Shown in pieces: positions 43,448-52,712 of a stretch of 64,000 nucleotides of DNA. Position 1 is the stretch's first letter. Each line of letters starts with the position of its first letter. Made by a program: the position numbers and the translations under genes. The notes under the pieces are model-generated. The model saw only the letters and a program-made list of their open reading frames with translations. It had not been told where the DNA came from and made no database searches. The stretch is from contig JAKSLJ010000011.1 in the NCBI GenBank assembly GCA_024401275.1, positions 1 to 64,000 on the forward strand, given 5' to 3'. The stretch comes from Bacteroidaceae bacterium (GTDB lineage Bacteria > Bacteroidota > Bacteroidia > Bacteroidales > Bacteroidaceae).

Positions 43448-45100
43448 ATGAAGAAAATACTGACCTTTATTCTCGCTTCGCTTTTCGCTACTGGCTCCGC
43501 TCTTGCCTGTACAAACCTCATCGTGGGTAAGAAAGCAAGCACAACGGGAGCGGTAATGTGTACATACAGCGCTGACAGCTATGGACACTTCGCGCAGTTA
43601 CATTTCATTCCTGCTGCAAAGCATGCTCCTGGCGACATGTACGAAATCTACGACTACGACTCCAACGAGCATCTCGGTAGCATACCGGAAGTGGCTGAAA
43701 CATACAATGTTGTTGGTCATATAAACGACTATAAGGTTTCGATTATGGAGACTACCTTCGGCGGTCGCCATGAGATAGAGCTTGACTCTTGCGGTATGAT
43801 TGACTATGGCTCACTGATGTACCTCGGACTGATGCGCGCCAAGACTGCACGCGAAGCCATCAAAGTTATGACATCACTCGCAGAACAATACGGCTACGCT
43901 TCTGAGGGTGAGTCTTTCTCCGTATGCGACGCTGAGGAAGCCTGGATTCTGGAAATGATAAGCCAGGGCCATGGCAGCAAGAAGGTTGTTTGGGTAGCAC
44001 AGCGCATTCCAGACGATGCCATCTCTGGTCACGCTAACCAGGCTCGCATACGCAAGGTAAACCTGAAGGACAAGGAGAATGTGATGATGTCGAAAGACTG
44101 CATAAAGTTTGCACGCAAAATGGGTTGGTTCACTGGCAAGGACGCTGACTTCAGCTTTGCTGACACTTATGCTCCGGCCGATTTCTCTGGTCGTCGCATT
44201 TGCGATGCTCGTGTATGGTCTTTCTTCAACCATCATGTTGACGGAATGGACAAGTGGCTTCCATGGGCAGAAGGCAAGCAAAAGGACGCTGAGCCAATGC
44301 CTCTTTGGTTTGTTCCTAAGCACAAGGTTTCTCGTATGCAACTGATGAACGATATGCGCGACCACTTCGAGAATACTCCTTTTGCCATTGATGTTGAGAA
44401 CGGCGACCCTGGCAAGGGACTCTACGACATGCCATACCGCCCTACTCCACTCTACTTTGAACACAACGGGCAAAAGCTCTTCAACGAGCGTCCTATCTCT
44501 ACACAGCAGGCTTCTTTCTCCATTCTCTCTGAGCTCCGCTCTGACCTGCCACGAGAGGTTGGAAGTCTTCTATGGTGGGGAAACGACGACGGCAACATGG
44601 TGGCTTATACTCCACTCTACGGCTGTATAACAAAGGCTCCGTTGCCTTACAACACTCCTGACGCTGACGATGCCACATTCTCTATGGACAACGCTTTCTG
44701 GGTGTGCAACTGGGTGAGCAACATGGTTTATCCGCGTTACTCTATGCTCTTCCCTGAGCTGAAGTCTGTTCGTGATTCAATAGACAACTCTCTCGCACAG
44801 AATCAGCCAATATTTGAGGCTAACGCTATCGAGCAATTGGCGAACAATCGCGACAAGGGTGTGGAACTCATTACCGACTACTCGGCAAAGAAAGCTGACG
44901 AGATGATGACTGCATGGAAGAATCTTGCCACTAAGATTATCGTGAAATACAATGACATGGCTGTCAAGAAGGAAAAGAATGGCAAGTATGAGCGTACAAA
45001 GTTCGGTTGGATTGTCCCTGTTGAGCGTCCTGGATATTCCAAGGAAATGAAAAAGGCCATCGCTGAATACGGCGACAGATACAAGGTGCCGGAGGAGTGA
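43448..45100 (+). CDS. C69-family dipeptidase (PepD-like, N-terminal nucleophile)
   Basis: A 550-residue exported dipeptidase. After the signal peptide MKKILTFILASLFATGSALA the mature chain should begin with Cys21 in CTNLIVGKKAS, the N-terminal nucleophile of family C69/U34. YSADSYGHFAQLHFIPAA, VGHINDYKVSIMETTFGG, DAEEAWILEMISQG and ISGHANQARIR are characteristic. Length is in the usual range for Bacteroidetes members. It likely trims peptides in the periplasm together with peptidases such as the neighbouring M13 enzyme; that link is inferred. Confidence 0.93.
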   Translation: MKKILTFILASLFATGSALACTNLIVGKKASTTGAVMCTYSADSYGHFAQLHFIPAAKHAPGDMYEIYDYDSNEHLGSIPEVAETYNVVGHINDYKVSIMETTFGGRHEIELDSCGMIDYGSLMYLGLMRAKTAREAIKVMTSLAEQYGYASEGESFSVCDAEEAWILEMISQGHGSKKVVWVAQRIPDDAISGHANQARIRKVNLKDKENVMMSKDCIKFARKMGWFTGKDADFSFADTYAPADFSGRRICDARVWSFFNHHVDGMDKWLPWAEGKQKDAEPMPLWFVPKHKVSRMQLMNDMRDHFENTPFAIDVENGDPGKGLYDMPYRPTPLYFEHNGQKLFNERPISTQQASFSILSELRSDLPREVGSLLWWGNDDGNMVAYTPLYGCITKAPLPYNTPDADDATFSMDNAFWVCNWVSNMVYPRYSMLFPELKSVRDSIDNSLAQNQPIFEANAIEQLANNRDKGVELITDYSAKKADEMMTAWKNLATKIIVKYNDMAVKKEKNGKYERTKFGWIVPVERPGYSKEMKKAIAEYGDRYKVPEE

Positions 45101-45132
45101 TAATCAGATAAGTTCTCTCTCAACTAAAACAC

Positions 45133-45177
45133 AAAACAGGACACTCTCCATCACGCGGAGAATGTCCTGTTTTTTTA
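45133..45177 (+). terminator. intrinsic terminator after the C69 dipeptidase
   Basis: AAAACAGGACA..CTC pairs with GAG.ATGTCCTGTTTT and is followed by a T-run (TTTTTTTA). Confidence 0.9.
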
Positions 45178-45188
45178 TGTCCGATGAT

Positions 45189-46661
45189 TTAGAAAGGCAC
45201 AGGCGCGAAAAGCTTCACTTCGGTCTTCAAGACTGGATGACGGAACTCCATTCGCTGGCAATGGAGATAGAGTCGGTCGGAAGGCGTGCCGTAAAGTTCG
45301 TCGCCAAGGATTGGAGAATCCAGACCTTCCTTATGTGCACAATGTACACGCAACTGATGAGTGCGACCGGTAACAGGTTTCAGAAGAACAAGTGGAGTAT
45401 CGGAAGCGATTGGGTTATCAGAACCAAGCGCAATATCAGATGCGGAGAATGATTGCAGAAGAGAGAACTCGGTCAGAGTCTCTTTTCCTTTTTCGAAGTC
45501 AACCTTCTGATAAGGTCTGTTCATGAAATCAGGAGAGAGCGGAAGGGAGATTGTTCCCTCGACGGCAGAAGGCTTTGAGCTCAGCTTTGCCACATATTCC
45601 TTATGTACATCACGCCTTGCAAACATACTCTGCATGGTCTTGAAGACTGCCTCGTCCTTTGCGAGAAGGAGCAGACCGCTCGTAGCCATATCCAGGCGAT
45701 GGATAGGCTGTAGGAATGTAGAATTCTGAATGCAGAATGCAGAATGATTCCCACGCGTAGCCAAATTCTGCATTCTGCATTTTGCATTCTGCATTCTCAA
45801 ACTACTTACCACATCAGGCAAATCGAGCTTTCCGGGAACGGAAGGCATTCCGGCTGGTTTGTTTACTGCTACGAGATAATCATCTTCATAGACTATCTCC
45901 AGTTTGCCTTGAATAGCTTTTTCCTGTGGGTTAGGTTCTACATTCAAGCCTCGGAGCATGTAACTGAGCAGAGGTTTACATTTGCCAGAGCAAGCAGGAT
46001 AATACTGCAAGTGGTGGCGAATTTCACCCTTTGGCGAATCTCCGTACCAGAACTCCGCCATGCAGACAGGCTTCAAGCCTTGAAGGAAGGCATGCTGAAG
46101 GAGTTTCGGAGCGCAACAGTCGCCTGTACCTGAAGGTGGTATGCCGTTAGCTTTCTTCTCGTAAGCCTTGGAGTCGGCATAATATTCGCGGAAGATGTCG
46201 AGAATGTTCTTCTGCTCCCCTACTCCATTCATCATGTCGTACTGAAGGAAGAGCCAACGTTGGAGGTTTATGGAATATTGGCGCGTAGGTCTGCCAGCAC
46301 GACTGAGAGCAGAAATGCGACGCTCGTCTGTCTTGAAATGACCGTCGGGAGACTGCGAATCAAAGACTGGCGGAACGAAGAAATTGTGCTCGTTCCTTCC
46401 GTCGAGCAAACCGCTATAGGCCGCAAGGAAGTAAAGTGGCTGTGAGGATTCAGAAGAACAATATTCTGCCGAAGCTTCTTTTCTTACCACGAGAACGCCA
46501 AACATCTTGCCTTTCTGCAACTCTTCCTTCCACTCGGTCTTTTCCGCAAGATAATCCTGCACAATCTCTGCCGCCATCACAGCTGACGGATGTGGCTGAT
46601 AGCAGTAAGGATAAGTGAACTTATCGGGAAGTGAACCGGAATATGGAAGAATATGGAGCAT
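45189..46661 (-). CDS. RluA-family RNA pseudouridine synthase with an in-frame repeat insertion
   Basis: A 490-residue protein. The C-terminal half is an RluA/RsuA-type synthase: VNKPAGMPSVPGK, then the catalytic HRLDMATSGLLLLAKDE (Asp near residue 320), YVAKLSSKPS, LLKPVTGRTHQLRVHCAH and LGDELYG. The N-terminal ~230 residues form an extra region seen in some Bacteroidetes members. Just before HRLD, residues ~289-315 are encoded by an ATTCTGCATT-type palindromic repeat (45718-45797): RMQNAKCRMQN...FCIQNSTF. The frame stays open, so the enzyme may carry a flexible loop next to its active-site motif. The RNA target is unknown. Confidence 0.88.
   Translation of the reverse strand: MLHILPYSGSLPDKFTYPYCYQPHPSAVMAAEIVQDYLAEKTEWKEELQKGKMFGVLVVRKEASAEYCSSESSQPLYFLAAYSGLLDGRNEHNFFVPPVFDSQSPDGHFKTDERRISALSRAGRPTRQYSINLQRWLFLQYDMMNGVGEQKNILDIFREYYADSKAYEKKANGIPPSGTGDCCAPKLLQHAFLQGLKPVCMAEFWYGDSPKGEIRHHLQYYPACSGKCKPLLSYMLRGLNVEPNPQEKAIQGKLEIVYEDDYLVAVNKPAGMPSVPGKLDLPDVVSSLRMQNAKCRMQNLATRGNHSAFCIQNSTFLQPIHRLDMATSGLLLLAKDEAVFKTMQSMFARRDVHKEYVAKLSSKPSAVEGTISLPLSPDFMNRPYQKVDFEKGKETLTEFSLLQSFSASDIALGSDNPIASDTPLVLLKPVTGRTHQLRVHCAHKEGLDSPILGDELYGTPSDRLYLHCQRMEFRHPVLKTEVKLFAPVPF
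45718..45797. repeat. palindromic ATTCTGCATT repeat inside the pseudouridine synthase gene
   Basis: AATGCAGAATGCAGAAT and ATTCTGCATTCTGCATT are facing arms of a large palindrome, with an additional ATTTTGCATTCTGCATT unit on the right. Related sequences lie between this gene and the TPR gene (46668-46703) and before the DUF4924-like gene (21897-21927). Confidence 0.85.
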
Positions 46662-46667
46662 TTGATG

Positions 46668-46703
46668 GAATGCAGAATTATGAATGCAGAATGCAGAATT
46701 GTG
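46668..46703. repeat. ATTCTGCATT-type repeat between the pseudouridine synthase and TPR genes
   Basis: GAATGCAGAATTATGAATGC is followed by AGAATGCAGAATTGTGG. It fills nearly the whole gap between the two minus-strand genes. Confidence 0.75.
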
Positions 46704-46705
46704 GT

Positions 46706-46948
46706 TTACGCGAAGTTTCCAGAGATGTTTCCTATAATAAACTCTGGGTTTATCTCTGCCGCCTTCTTTATATCGAAGAGAGCCGCTTTCTGGTTTCCAA
46801 GTACGTTGTATATTCTGCCGCGCTCAAGGTAAAGTTCTGCGCTATTCGGATATTGCTTGAGAGCCGAAGTCAGAATAGTAAGAGCGTCCTGAATGTTTCC
46901 TGCTTCTGCCTGAGCTTTTGCCATTCCGATGAAAAGTTGTTCGTTCAT
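46706..46948 (-). CDS. small tetratricopeptide-repeat protein
   Basis: An 80-residue protein made of two TPR units: EQLFIGMAKAQAEAGNIQDA with LTILTSALKQYPN, then AELYLERGRIYNVLGNQKAA with LFDIKKAAEINPE. The conserved small residues and Pro at the unit ends are present. It has no signal peptide, so it should be a cytosolic protein-binding adaptor. It lies directly upstream of the pseudouridine synthase on the same strand, with only a repeat between them. The last residues (ISGNFA) run up to this repeat, so the C terminus may have been changed by it. Confidence 0.82.
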   Translation of the reverse strand: MNEQLFIGMAKAQAEAGNIQDALTILTSALKQYPNSAELYLERGRIYNVLGNQKAALFDIKKAAEINPEFIIGNISGNFA

Positions 46949-47066
46949 TTATATAAAATCTTCAGATATATTCCACACATTAATTTATATTATATAAACG
47001 TCAGGCTCGACATTTTATTGCAATCTCACCTGGCATAATTGCAAAAAGAATAGAGTAAAAACTGTA

Positions 47067-47097
47067 CGAAAAACCCAGAGCAAAACACTCTGGGTTA
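47067..47097 (-). terminator. intrinsic terminator after the GH51 gene
   Basis: AACCCAGAG (47072-47080) and CTCTGGGTT (47089-47097) form the stem; on the minus strand it ends in TTTTT. It follows the GH51 stop by ~28 bp. Confidence 0.88.
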
Positions 47098-47124
47098 GTT
47101 TATCACTAGAATAATTGCGTATAA

Positions 47125-48660
47125 TTACTTCAATGTAAGTGCCACGATAGAATGTGCAGGAAGCTTCACGCTGAGCTTGCCATTCTTGATTTTCGCATCC
47201 TTGTAAGCCGCAGGAGCAACGAGAGTAGCCTTGCCGAAATCATTGTAATCATTAATATTCTTTGCGTTAAGGATTGTGCCTTCCACAACCTTTGAAGCCG
47301 CAGCCCCGAGATCAACCTCCACGGTCTGAACCTTGTCAGCAGAAATGTTTGTGAGGCAAACAGTCACCTGACCGTCCTTCCTTGAAGCTGTTAGCGAAAC
47401 AGAAGGAATCTTCTTGTCGGCTGTTGCCTGGATTTCTTCACACTTGATTGTAGCAGGAATGAATGTTGCGTCCATGTGTGGCTTGTACATCTTGAATACG
47501 TAGTAAGTTGGAGTAAGCACCATTTCCTTGCCGCGAGTGAGGATCATAGCCTGAAGCACGTTTACGACCTGAGCGATGTTTGCCATTTTTACGCGTGCTG
47601 TATGCTTGTGGAAGATGTCAAGAGTAGTTGATGCCACGATAGCGTCGCGCATAGTCTGCTGCTGGAAGAGATGACCGCGAGTTGTACCAGGCTCTTCGTC
47701 CCACCATGTTCCCCACTCATCTACGAGGAGATCTATCTTGCGATCTGGGTCATACTTATCCATAACAGCCTCATGCTTTGAGATAAGGTCTTCCATATAG
47801 AGTGCTCGTTCCATGTTGTCGTAGTAAGTGTTAGTATCAAACTTCGTTGCCGAACCATGTTTTTCCCAATTTCTTACTGCATAGTAGTGAACAGAGATTC
47901 CTGGCATAAGGTTGCCAATTCGTTCCATGCAGACTTTCGTCCAGTTTGCGTCGTCACCATTTGCGCCAGAAGCTACCTTGTAGAGTTTGTTGTCATCATA
48001 GTTGCGAGCATAGATGGAATAACGGCGATAAAGGTCTGCGTAATACTCAGGACGCATCTGACCACCACAGCCCCAAGACTCATTTCCTATGCCGAGATAC
48101 TTTACCTTCCAAGCTTTGTCGCGACCGTTCTTGCGACGAAGTTCAGCCATGGTAGAGTTACTGTTTGACGTCATGTACTCTACCCACTTTGCCATTTCCT
48201 CTACGGTACCGCCACCAACATTAGCGCTTACATAAGGTTCACAGCCAAGCATTTCGCAGAGATTGAGGAACTCATGAGTTCCGAAAGAGTTGTCTTCAAC
48301 AGTTCCACCCCAGTTGTTGTTAACGAGGCGTGGGCGCTTCTCTTGAGGACCAACGCCGTCCATCCAATGGTATTCATCAGCAAAGCAGCCACCAGGCCAA
48401 CGAAGAACAGGAATCTGAAGTTCTTTCAAAGCTTCAAACACATCCTTGCGATATCCATCGATGTTAGGAATGTCAGAATCCTTGCCTACCCAGAGACCTT
48501 GATAAATGCAAGAACCGAGGTGCTCGGCAAATTGTCCATAGATTTCCTTTGGGATAACCGTGTTTGCGTCTTGAGGCTTCAGAATTGCTGTTGCATCCTG
48601 CGCAAATGTAGAAGTAGCTGCAGCTAGGGTCAAGGCAGCAGAGAGAAAAAAGTTTTTCAT
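47125..48660 (-). CDS. alpha-L-arabinofuranosidase, GH51
   Basis: A 511-residue exported enzyme releasing arabinose from arabinan or arabinoxylan side chains. I chose the ATG at 48660 because it gives a clean signal peptide (MKNFFLSAALTLAAATSTFAQ); an upstream start would put 20 polar residues before it. GH51 marks: IYGQFAEHLGSCIYQGLWVG, LRWPGGCFADEYHW, the acid/base Glu in LGIGNESWGCGGQM, and the nucleophile Glu in LLVDEWGTWWDEEPGT. The C-terminal beta-domain ends with LPAHSIVALTLK. Length is typical. It stands alone. Confidence 0.95.
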   Translation of the reverse strand: MKNFFLSAALTLAAATSTFAQDATAILKPQDANTVIPKEIYGQFAEHLGSCIYQGLWVGKDSDIPNIDGYRKDVFEALKELQIPVLRWPGGCFADEYHWMDGVGPQEKRPRLVNNNWGGTVEDNSFGTHEFLNLCEMLGCEPYVSANVGGGTVEEMAKWVEYMTSNSNSTMAELRRKNGRDKAWKVKYLGIGNESWGCGGQMRPEYYADLYRRYSIYARNYDDNKLYKVASGANGDDANWTKVCMERIGNLMPGISVHYYAVRNWEKHGSATKFDTNTYYDNMERALYMEDLISKHEAVMDKYDPDRKIDLLVDEWGTWWDEEPGTTRGHLFQQQTMRDAIVASTTLDIFHKHTARVKMANIAQVVNVLQAMILTRGKEMVLTPTYYVFKMYKPHMDATFIPATIKCEEIQATADKKIPSVSLTASRKDGQVTVCLTNISADKVQTVEVDLGAAASKVVEGTILNAKNINDYNDFGKATLVAPAAYKDAKIKNGKLSVKLPAHSIVALTLK

Positions 48661-48811
48661 GTGGGATATTTTATAATATATTAATGTGCAAATTTGGTAT
48701 ATTGTCGCAAATTGCGTCAAAATTTTGCAGCAAAGTTAACATTTTTATTTAAACAGACAAAGTTTTTTCGTAAAAATAGGGATTTCCCTACCGCAGATTA
48801 GGATTATTTCG

Positions 48812-48819
48812 TAAATTTG
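48812..48819 (+). promoter_or_regulatory. -7 promoter box for the glycine-zipper lipoprotein
   Basis: TAAATTTG in GTAAATTTGCACCG fits the TAnnTTTG consensus, ~83 bp before the start codon. Confidence 0.5.
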
Positions 48820-48901
48820 CACCGTCAAATCATTTACCTTTGCAGCAGAAAAATCAAATTCTATCACTTAATTAGCGAACAAACATAAAAAATATACAAC
48901 T

Positions 48902-49387
48902 ATGAAGAAGACTATTTTGTTAATGTTGATAGCTGTTTTCAGCTTTAGCAGTTGCACTACTTACACAGGTGTTGGTGCTTATACAGGTGCTTCTCTTGGC
49001 GGCCTTCTCGGTTCTGCAATTGGTGGAGTTACAGGAGGTTGGCGTGGTTCAGACCTTGGTCGTATTGTTGGTATGGCGGGTGGAGCTGCCATTGGTGCTG
49101 CAGCAGGAGCTGCTGCTGACAAAGCTCATCAGGATCGCCGCGAAGAGGCTGCTTACGAACAGGGCAGGCGCGACGAACGTCGTTACCAGAACAGAGGCGG
49201 TTCAAACCGTCAGTATATTCAGCGTAACAGCCAATATATCCGCAACAGAAACTACGGAAACAGCAACACAAACTACAGTAACGACAACAACGGCGCCACT
49301 TATTCTAGCCGCTCTGCTGCCGATGTTAACAACGACGGTGGTTTTGACAATACAAACTCAGGCGACGACCGTATTGAGATGAAATAA
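48902..49387 (+). CDS. glycine-zipper lipoprotein
   Basis: A 161-residue predicted lipoprotein with lipobox SFSSC (Cys19). Residues ~25-75 are a glycine-zipper segment (GASLGGLLGSAIGGVTGGW, GMAGGAAIGAAAGAAADKA) able to pack into or across the membrane. After it comes a charged Arg/Glu stretch and an Asn/Tyr/Ser-rich tail (NYGNSNTNYSNDNNGA). Similar proteins are common envelope proteins of unknown role. A terminator follows directly. Confidence 0.82.
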   Translation: MKKTILLMLIAVFSFSSCTTYTGVGAYTGASLGGLLGSAIGGVTGGWRGSDLGRIVGMAGGAAIGAAAGAAADKAHQDRREEAAYEQGRRDERRYQNRGGSNRQYIQRNSQYIRNRNYGNSNTNYSNDNNGATYSSRSAADVNNDGGFDNTNSGDDRIEMK

Positions 49388-49414
49388 GAACTACAATTTT
49401 GACTATACAACACT

Positions 49415-49446
49415 AAAGATGCGGGCTCTTTGTTCGCATCTTTTTT
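49415..49446 (+). terminator. intrinsic terminator after the glycine-zipper gene
   Basis: AAAGATGCG and CGCATCTTT pair around GGCTCTTTGTT, followed by TTTTTT. Confidence 0.88.
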
Positions 49447-49540
49447 GCTTGTTTTGCAAACTTTTTTGTCTTTTTCTTTCGTATTATTTCATTTTTACTT
49501 AAATTTGCAGCCTAAAACTTATAGTACAGAAGAATTTTCA

Positions 49541-50140
49541 ATGAAAAAAATCCTATTTCTTATCCTTCCTTCCTTGCTGTTACTCTCTTGTAAGGAGGAG
49601 GACAATACAGTTGAGGAATTTGCCAATTGGCAGTCTGTTAACGAGACAGCTTTTAAGGCGGCTTACTCAAAAGCTGTGGCTAACACTACTGACAATATAG
49701 ACACCATCCGTTGTTACTCTCTCGTTGGCAAGATAAAGACTTCTCCAGAAGATTTCATCGTCGTAGAGAAGCTCAATCCAATTCAAGATATTCTCAATCG
49801 CCCTGGAGTAAAGCCAGGTTCGCCACTCTTCACAGACTCTGTTGCAGTAAGCTATCGCGGACGTCTTCAGCCGTCAGTTTCATTCAGTAAAGGTTATGTC
49901 TTCGACCAGTCATTTACATCGGATACATATAATCCTCAGATTGCAAAGCCTGTAAAGTTCCGTGTATCCTCACTTGTACCAGGCTTCACTACAGCTTTGC
50001 AAAATATGAATGTCGGCGATCATTGGCTTGTTCACATGCCGCAACAACTCGGCTATGGAACAACCCAGTCGTCATCTTCATCCATACCCCCCTACTCCAT
50101 GCTGACCTTTGAGATTATCTTGGAGAAGTCATGGCGATAG
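49541..50140 (+). CDS. FKBP-type peptidyl-prolyl cis-trans isomerase lipoprotein
   Basis: A 199-residue protein, start at ATG 49541 giving lipobox LLLLSC (Cys17). Frame continues upstream but through promoter-like TAAATTTG (49500-49507), so the shorter form is preferred. The FKBP domain covers the C-terminal ~110 residues: DSVAVSYRGRLQPS, YVFDQSFTSD, VPGFTTALQNMNVGDHWLVH, MPQQLGYG and YSMLTFEIILE. Probably a periplasmic folding helper. Confidence 0.9.
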   Translation: MKKILFLILPSLLLLSCKEEDNTVEEFANWQSVNETAFKAAYSKAVANTTDNIDTIRCYSLVGKIKTSPEDFIVVEKLNPIQDILNRPGVKPGSPLFTDSVAVSYRGRLQPSVSFSKGYVFDQSFTSDTYNPQIAKPVKFRVSSLVPGFTTALQNMNVGDHWLVHMPQQLGYGTTQSSSSSIPPYSMLTFEIILEKSWR

Positions 50141-50187
50141 TATAATCATTCCCGGTATTTCCCAACCGGACAAAAATATTCCAGTAA

Positions 50188-51417
50188 ATGTCAAAAGTAT
50201 TACAGATAGGATGCGGCGGAGTTGGTACTGTCGTCGCTCACAAGTTGGCACAGAATGCCGACGTTTTCACAGAAATCATATTGGCTAGCCGCACAAAGTC
50301 TAAATGTGATGCAGTTGCCAAGGTTATCAAGGACAAGTATGGCGTAGAAATCAAAACAGCTGCCGTTGATGCTGATAATGTGGCTGAAATCGTAGCGCTC
50401 TTCAAGGAGTATCAGCCAGAACTTTGCATCAACGTTGCACTGCCTTACCAGGACCTCAACATCATGGACGCTTGTCTTGAAGCTGGTGTGAACTATATGG
50501 ATACCGCCAACTACGAGCCGAAGGACAAAGCGCATTTCGAGTATTCATGGCAATGGGCTTATCGCGAGCGCTTTGAGAAGGCCGGTCTTACAGCTATTCT
50601 CGGTTGCGGCTTCGACCCTGGTGTAACTTCCATCTATACTGCCTACGCAGCAAAGCACCACTTCGACGAGATTCACTATCTTGACATCGTTGACTGCAAC
50701 GCCGGCGACCACCACAAGGCTTTTGCCACAAACTTCAATCCGGAGATTAACATTCGCGAAATCACTCAGAAAGGTCTCTATTGGGAAGACGGCAAGTGGG
50801 TTGAGACAGAGCCGCTTGAGTTTCATCAGCCACTTACCTACCCTGAGATTGGTCCGAAGGAGTCTTATCTTCTCCACCACGAGGAGATTGAGTCACTCGT
50901 CATCAACTACCCAACCATCAAGCGCGCACGCTTTTGGATGACATTCGGCGAGCAGTATCTCAAGCACCTTGATGTAATTCAAAACATTGGCATGTCCCGC
51001 ATAGACGAGATTGAATATGATGCAACAGGCATGGACGGAAAGCCTGTAAAGGTAAAGATTGTGCCACTACAGTTCCTAAAGGCTGTGCTTCCTAACCCAC
51101 AGGATCTCGGTGAGAACTACGAAGGTCAGACATCTATCGGTTGCCGCATCAAGGGCATCAAGAACGGCGAGGAGCATACTTACTACGTTTACAACAACTG
51201 CTCACACCGCGCAGCCTACGAAGAGACAGGCATGCAAGGTGTAAGTTACACAACTGGTGTACCAGCCATGATTGGTGCCATGATGTTCTGCAAGGGCATT
51301 TGGAAGAAGCCAGGTGTCTATAATGTAGAGGAGTTCGATCCAGACCCATTCATGGAGCAGCTCAACAAGCAGGGACTCCCTTGGCACGAAATCCATGACG
51401 GCGACCTTGAGCTTTAA
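50188..51417 (+). CDS. carboxynorspermidine dehydrogenase-like (saccharopine dehydrogenase family)
   Basis: A 409-residue soluble oxidoreductase. The nucleotide loop is VLQIGCGGVGTVVAHKLAQN, followed by ILASRTKSKCDAV. CINVALPYQDLNIMDACLEA, YMDTANYEPKD and LGCGFDPGVTSIYTAYA are typical of the branch that makes carboxy(nor)spermidine from aspartate semialdehyde and a diamine. Bacteroidetes are known to make spermidine by this route. The usual decarboxylase partner is not adjacent. A lysine-pathway saccharopine dehydrogenase is less likely. Confidence 0.85.
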   Translation: MSKVLQIGCGGVGTVVAHKLAQNADVFTEIILASRTKSKCDAVAKVIKDKYGVEIKTAAVDADNVAEIVALFKEYQPELCINVALPYQDLNIMDACLEAGVNYMDTANYEPKDKAHFEYSWQWAYRERFEKAGLTAILGCGFDPGVTSIYTAYAAKHHFDEIHYLDIVDCNAGDHHKAFATNFNPEINIREITQKGLYWEDGKWVETEPLEFHQPLTYPEIGPKESYLLHHEEIESLVINYPTIKRARFWMTFGEQYLKHLDVIQNIGMSRIDEIEYDATGMDGKPVKVKIVPLQFLKAVLPNPQDLGENYEGQTSIGCRIKGIKNGEEHTYYVYNNCSHRAAYEETGMQGVSYTTGVPAMIGAMMFCKGIWKKPGVYNVEEFDPDPFMEQLNKQGLPWHEIHDGDLEL

Positions 51418-51448
51418 TCCTTCAAGACAGAAAAAAATTAATAAAATC

Positions 51449-51492
51449 AAGTAGGAGGAAAACGAAGTAGAGTTTTCTTCCTACTTTCGTTT
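51449..51492. terminator. hairpin between convergent genes, probable bidirectional terminator
   Basis: AAGTAGGAgGAAAAC pairs with GTTTTCtTCCTACTT around GAAGTAGA. T-rich sequence follows on the plus strand (TCGTTTTCC) and A/T-rich sequence flanks the other side. Confidence 0.7.
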
Positions 51493-51517
51493 TCCGTACT
51501 CTCACACCAACCACTAC

Positions 51518-52666
51518 TTACAGTTTCTTGGCGAAACAGCGTCTGCGCTTAGGGAAGACAGGATCAAGTGGCCCCCACTGAGAAATGGCGTGTGCATTGT
51601 CTTCAAGCTGCACCTGTGTCTCAGCCCATTCGCAGCCATATTTTATATAGCGCGGAATAAGGTCGGTAAAGAGCAGTGAATTTGCACCCTTGGCACGATA
51701 CTCTGGGAGAACTCCGATGAGGAGAAGGTCAATGATTGGCGAAGTCTTGCTGATATAGAGCGTCTTGACGATATGCCACCAACCGAACGGAAGGAGTCTG
51801 CCGCGCTTTGTCTTCTGCAATGCTCGTGAGAGTGACGGAATGGAAAGTCCGAAACCGACGAGCTTCTTGTCCGGCGTGTTATGGTCGCGGATAAGGCAGA
51901 GGAACTCTGGGTTGACGAAAGGAATGTATTGGGCTATGTACTGCTTTATCTGCTTAGGGCTAAGCTCGTTGTAACCGTAGATATCCTTGTACGACTCGTT
52001 GCAGAGTTCAAACACTTTCTGTCCGAGACCACCGAAGAGGAGTTCCCAGCGTGTTGGTTTATAGACATGGAGGTTGTAACGCTTTGTGATGAGCTCTCCC
52101 ACCTTGAGGTACTTTGCCGGTACTTCTTTCGGGCAGTACATCTTTGTCTCAAGATACTTGACGGCAATCTCGTAGCCAGGCATGTCTGCCATGTGCTCCT
52201 TGTAGTAAGGTGCACCATAGGATGTCATCATTGTTCCAAGTTGGTCGAAGCCTTCGGTAAGCATGCCTTCCTTGTCAAGGTCGGTAAAGCCGAATGGTCC
52301 GCAGATTTCGTTCATGCCCTTGCTCTTTCCGTACTCTTCAACAGCCTGAAGGAGCTTTGCGGAAACCTCGCGGTCGTCAACGAAGTCGAACCAACCGAAG
52401 CGAACGCGCTTTCTGTCCCAGCGTTTGTTGGCCTTGTGGTTTACTATTCCGGCGATACGTCCGAGTACTTTGTCGTTCTCGTCAACAGCGAGGAAATATT
52501 CTGCCTCGCAGAACTCGAATGCTGCGTTCTTGTTTTTGTCAAGACAATTGTACTCGTCGCTGAAGAGTGGTGGAACGAAGTAAGGATTTCCATCGAAAAG
52601 GTCGTAAAGGAAATCGACAAAGCGTGTAAGATCTTTCTTTGATTCTACTTTCTTTATTGTTACCAT
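51518..52666 (-). CDS. GNAT-like acetyltransferase-fold protein of unknown role
   Basis: A 382-residue soluble protein. FLAVDENDKVLGRIAGIVNH in the N-terminal part and LLIGVLPEYRAKGANSLLF in the C-terminal part look like the central strands and acetyl-CoA loop of the GNAT fold, so it may hold two GNAT-like domains. EICGPFGFTDLDKEGMLTEG is strongly conserved in Bacteroidetes homologues as I recall them, but no substrate is known. It is upstream-linked to the small lipoprotein gene at 52713 on the same strand (46 bp gap). Confidence 0.68.
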   Translation of the reverse strand: MVTIKKVESKKDLTRFVDFLYDLFDGNPYFVPPLFSDEYNCLDKNKNAAFEFCEAEYFLAVDENDKVLGRIAGIVNHKANKRWDRKRVRFGWFDFVDDREVSAKLLQAVEEYGKSKGMNEICGPFGFTDLDKEGMLTEGFDQLGTMMTSYGAPYYKEHMADMPGYEIAVKYLETKMYCPKEVPAKYLKVGELITKRYNLHVYKPTRWELLFGGLGQKVFELCNESYKDIYGYNELSPKQIKQYIAQYIPFVNPEFLCLIRDHNTPDKKLVGFGLSIPSLSRALQKTKRGRLLPFGWWHIVKTLYISKTSPIIDLLLIGVLPEYRAKGANSLLFTDLIPRYIKYGCEWAETQVQLEDNAHAISQWGPLDPVFPKRRRCFAKKL

Positions 52667-52712
52667 AATAAAATTTACAATTTACTAATTTACAATTGAC
52701 AATTGGGCAGCA

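Noticed and set aside
49430..49540. N-terminal extension of the FKBP lipoprotein
   Set aside because: It would overlap the preceding terminator and a TAAATTTG promoter box; the start at 49541 gives a clean lipoprotein signal.
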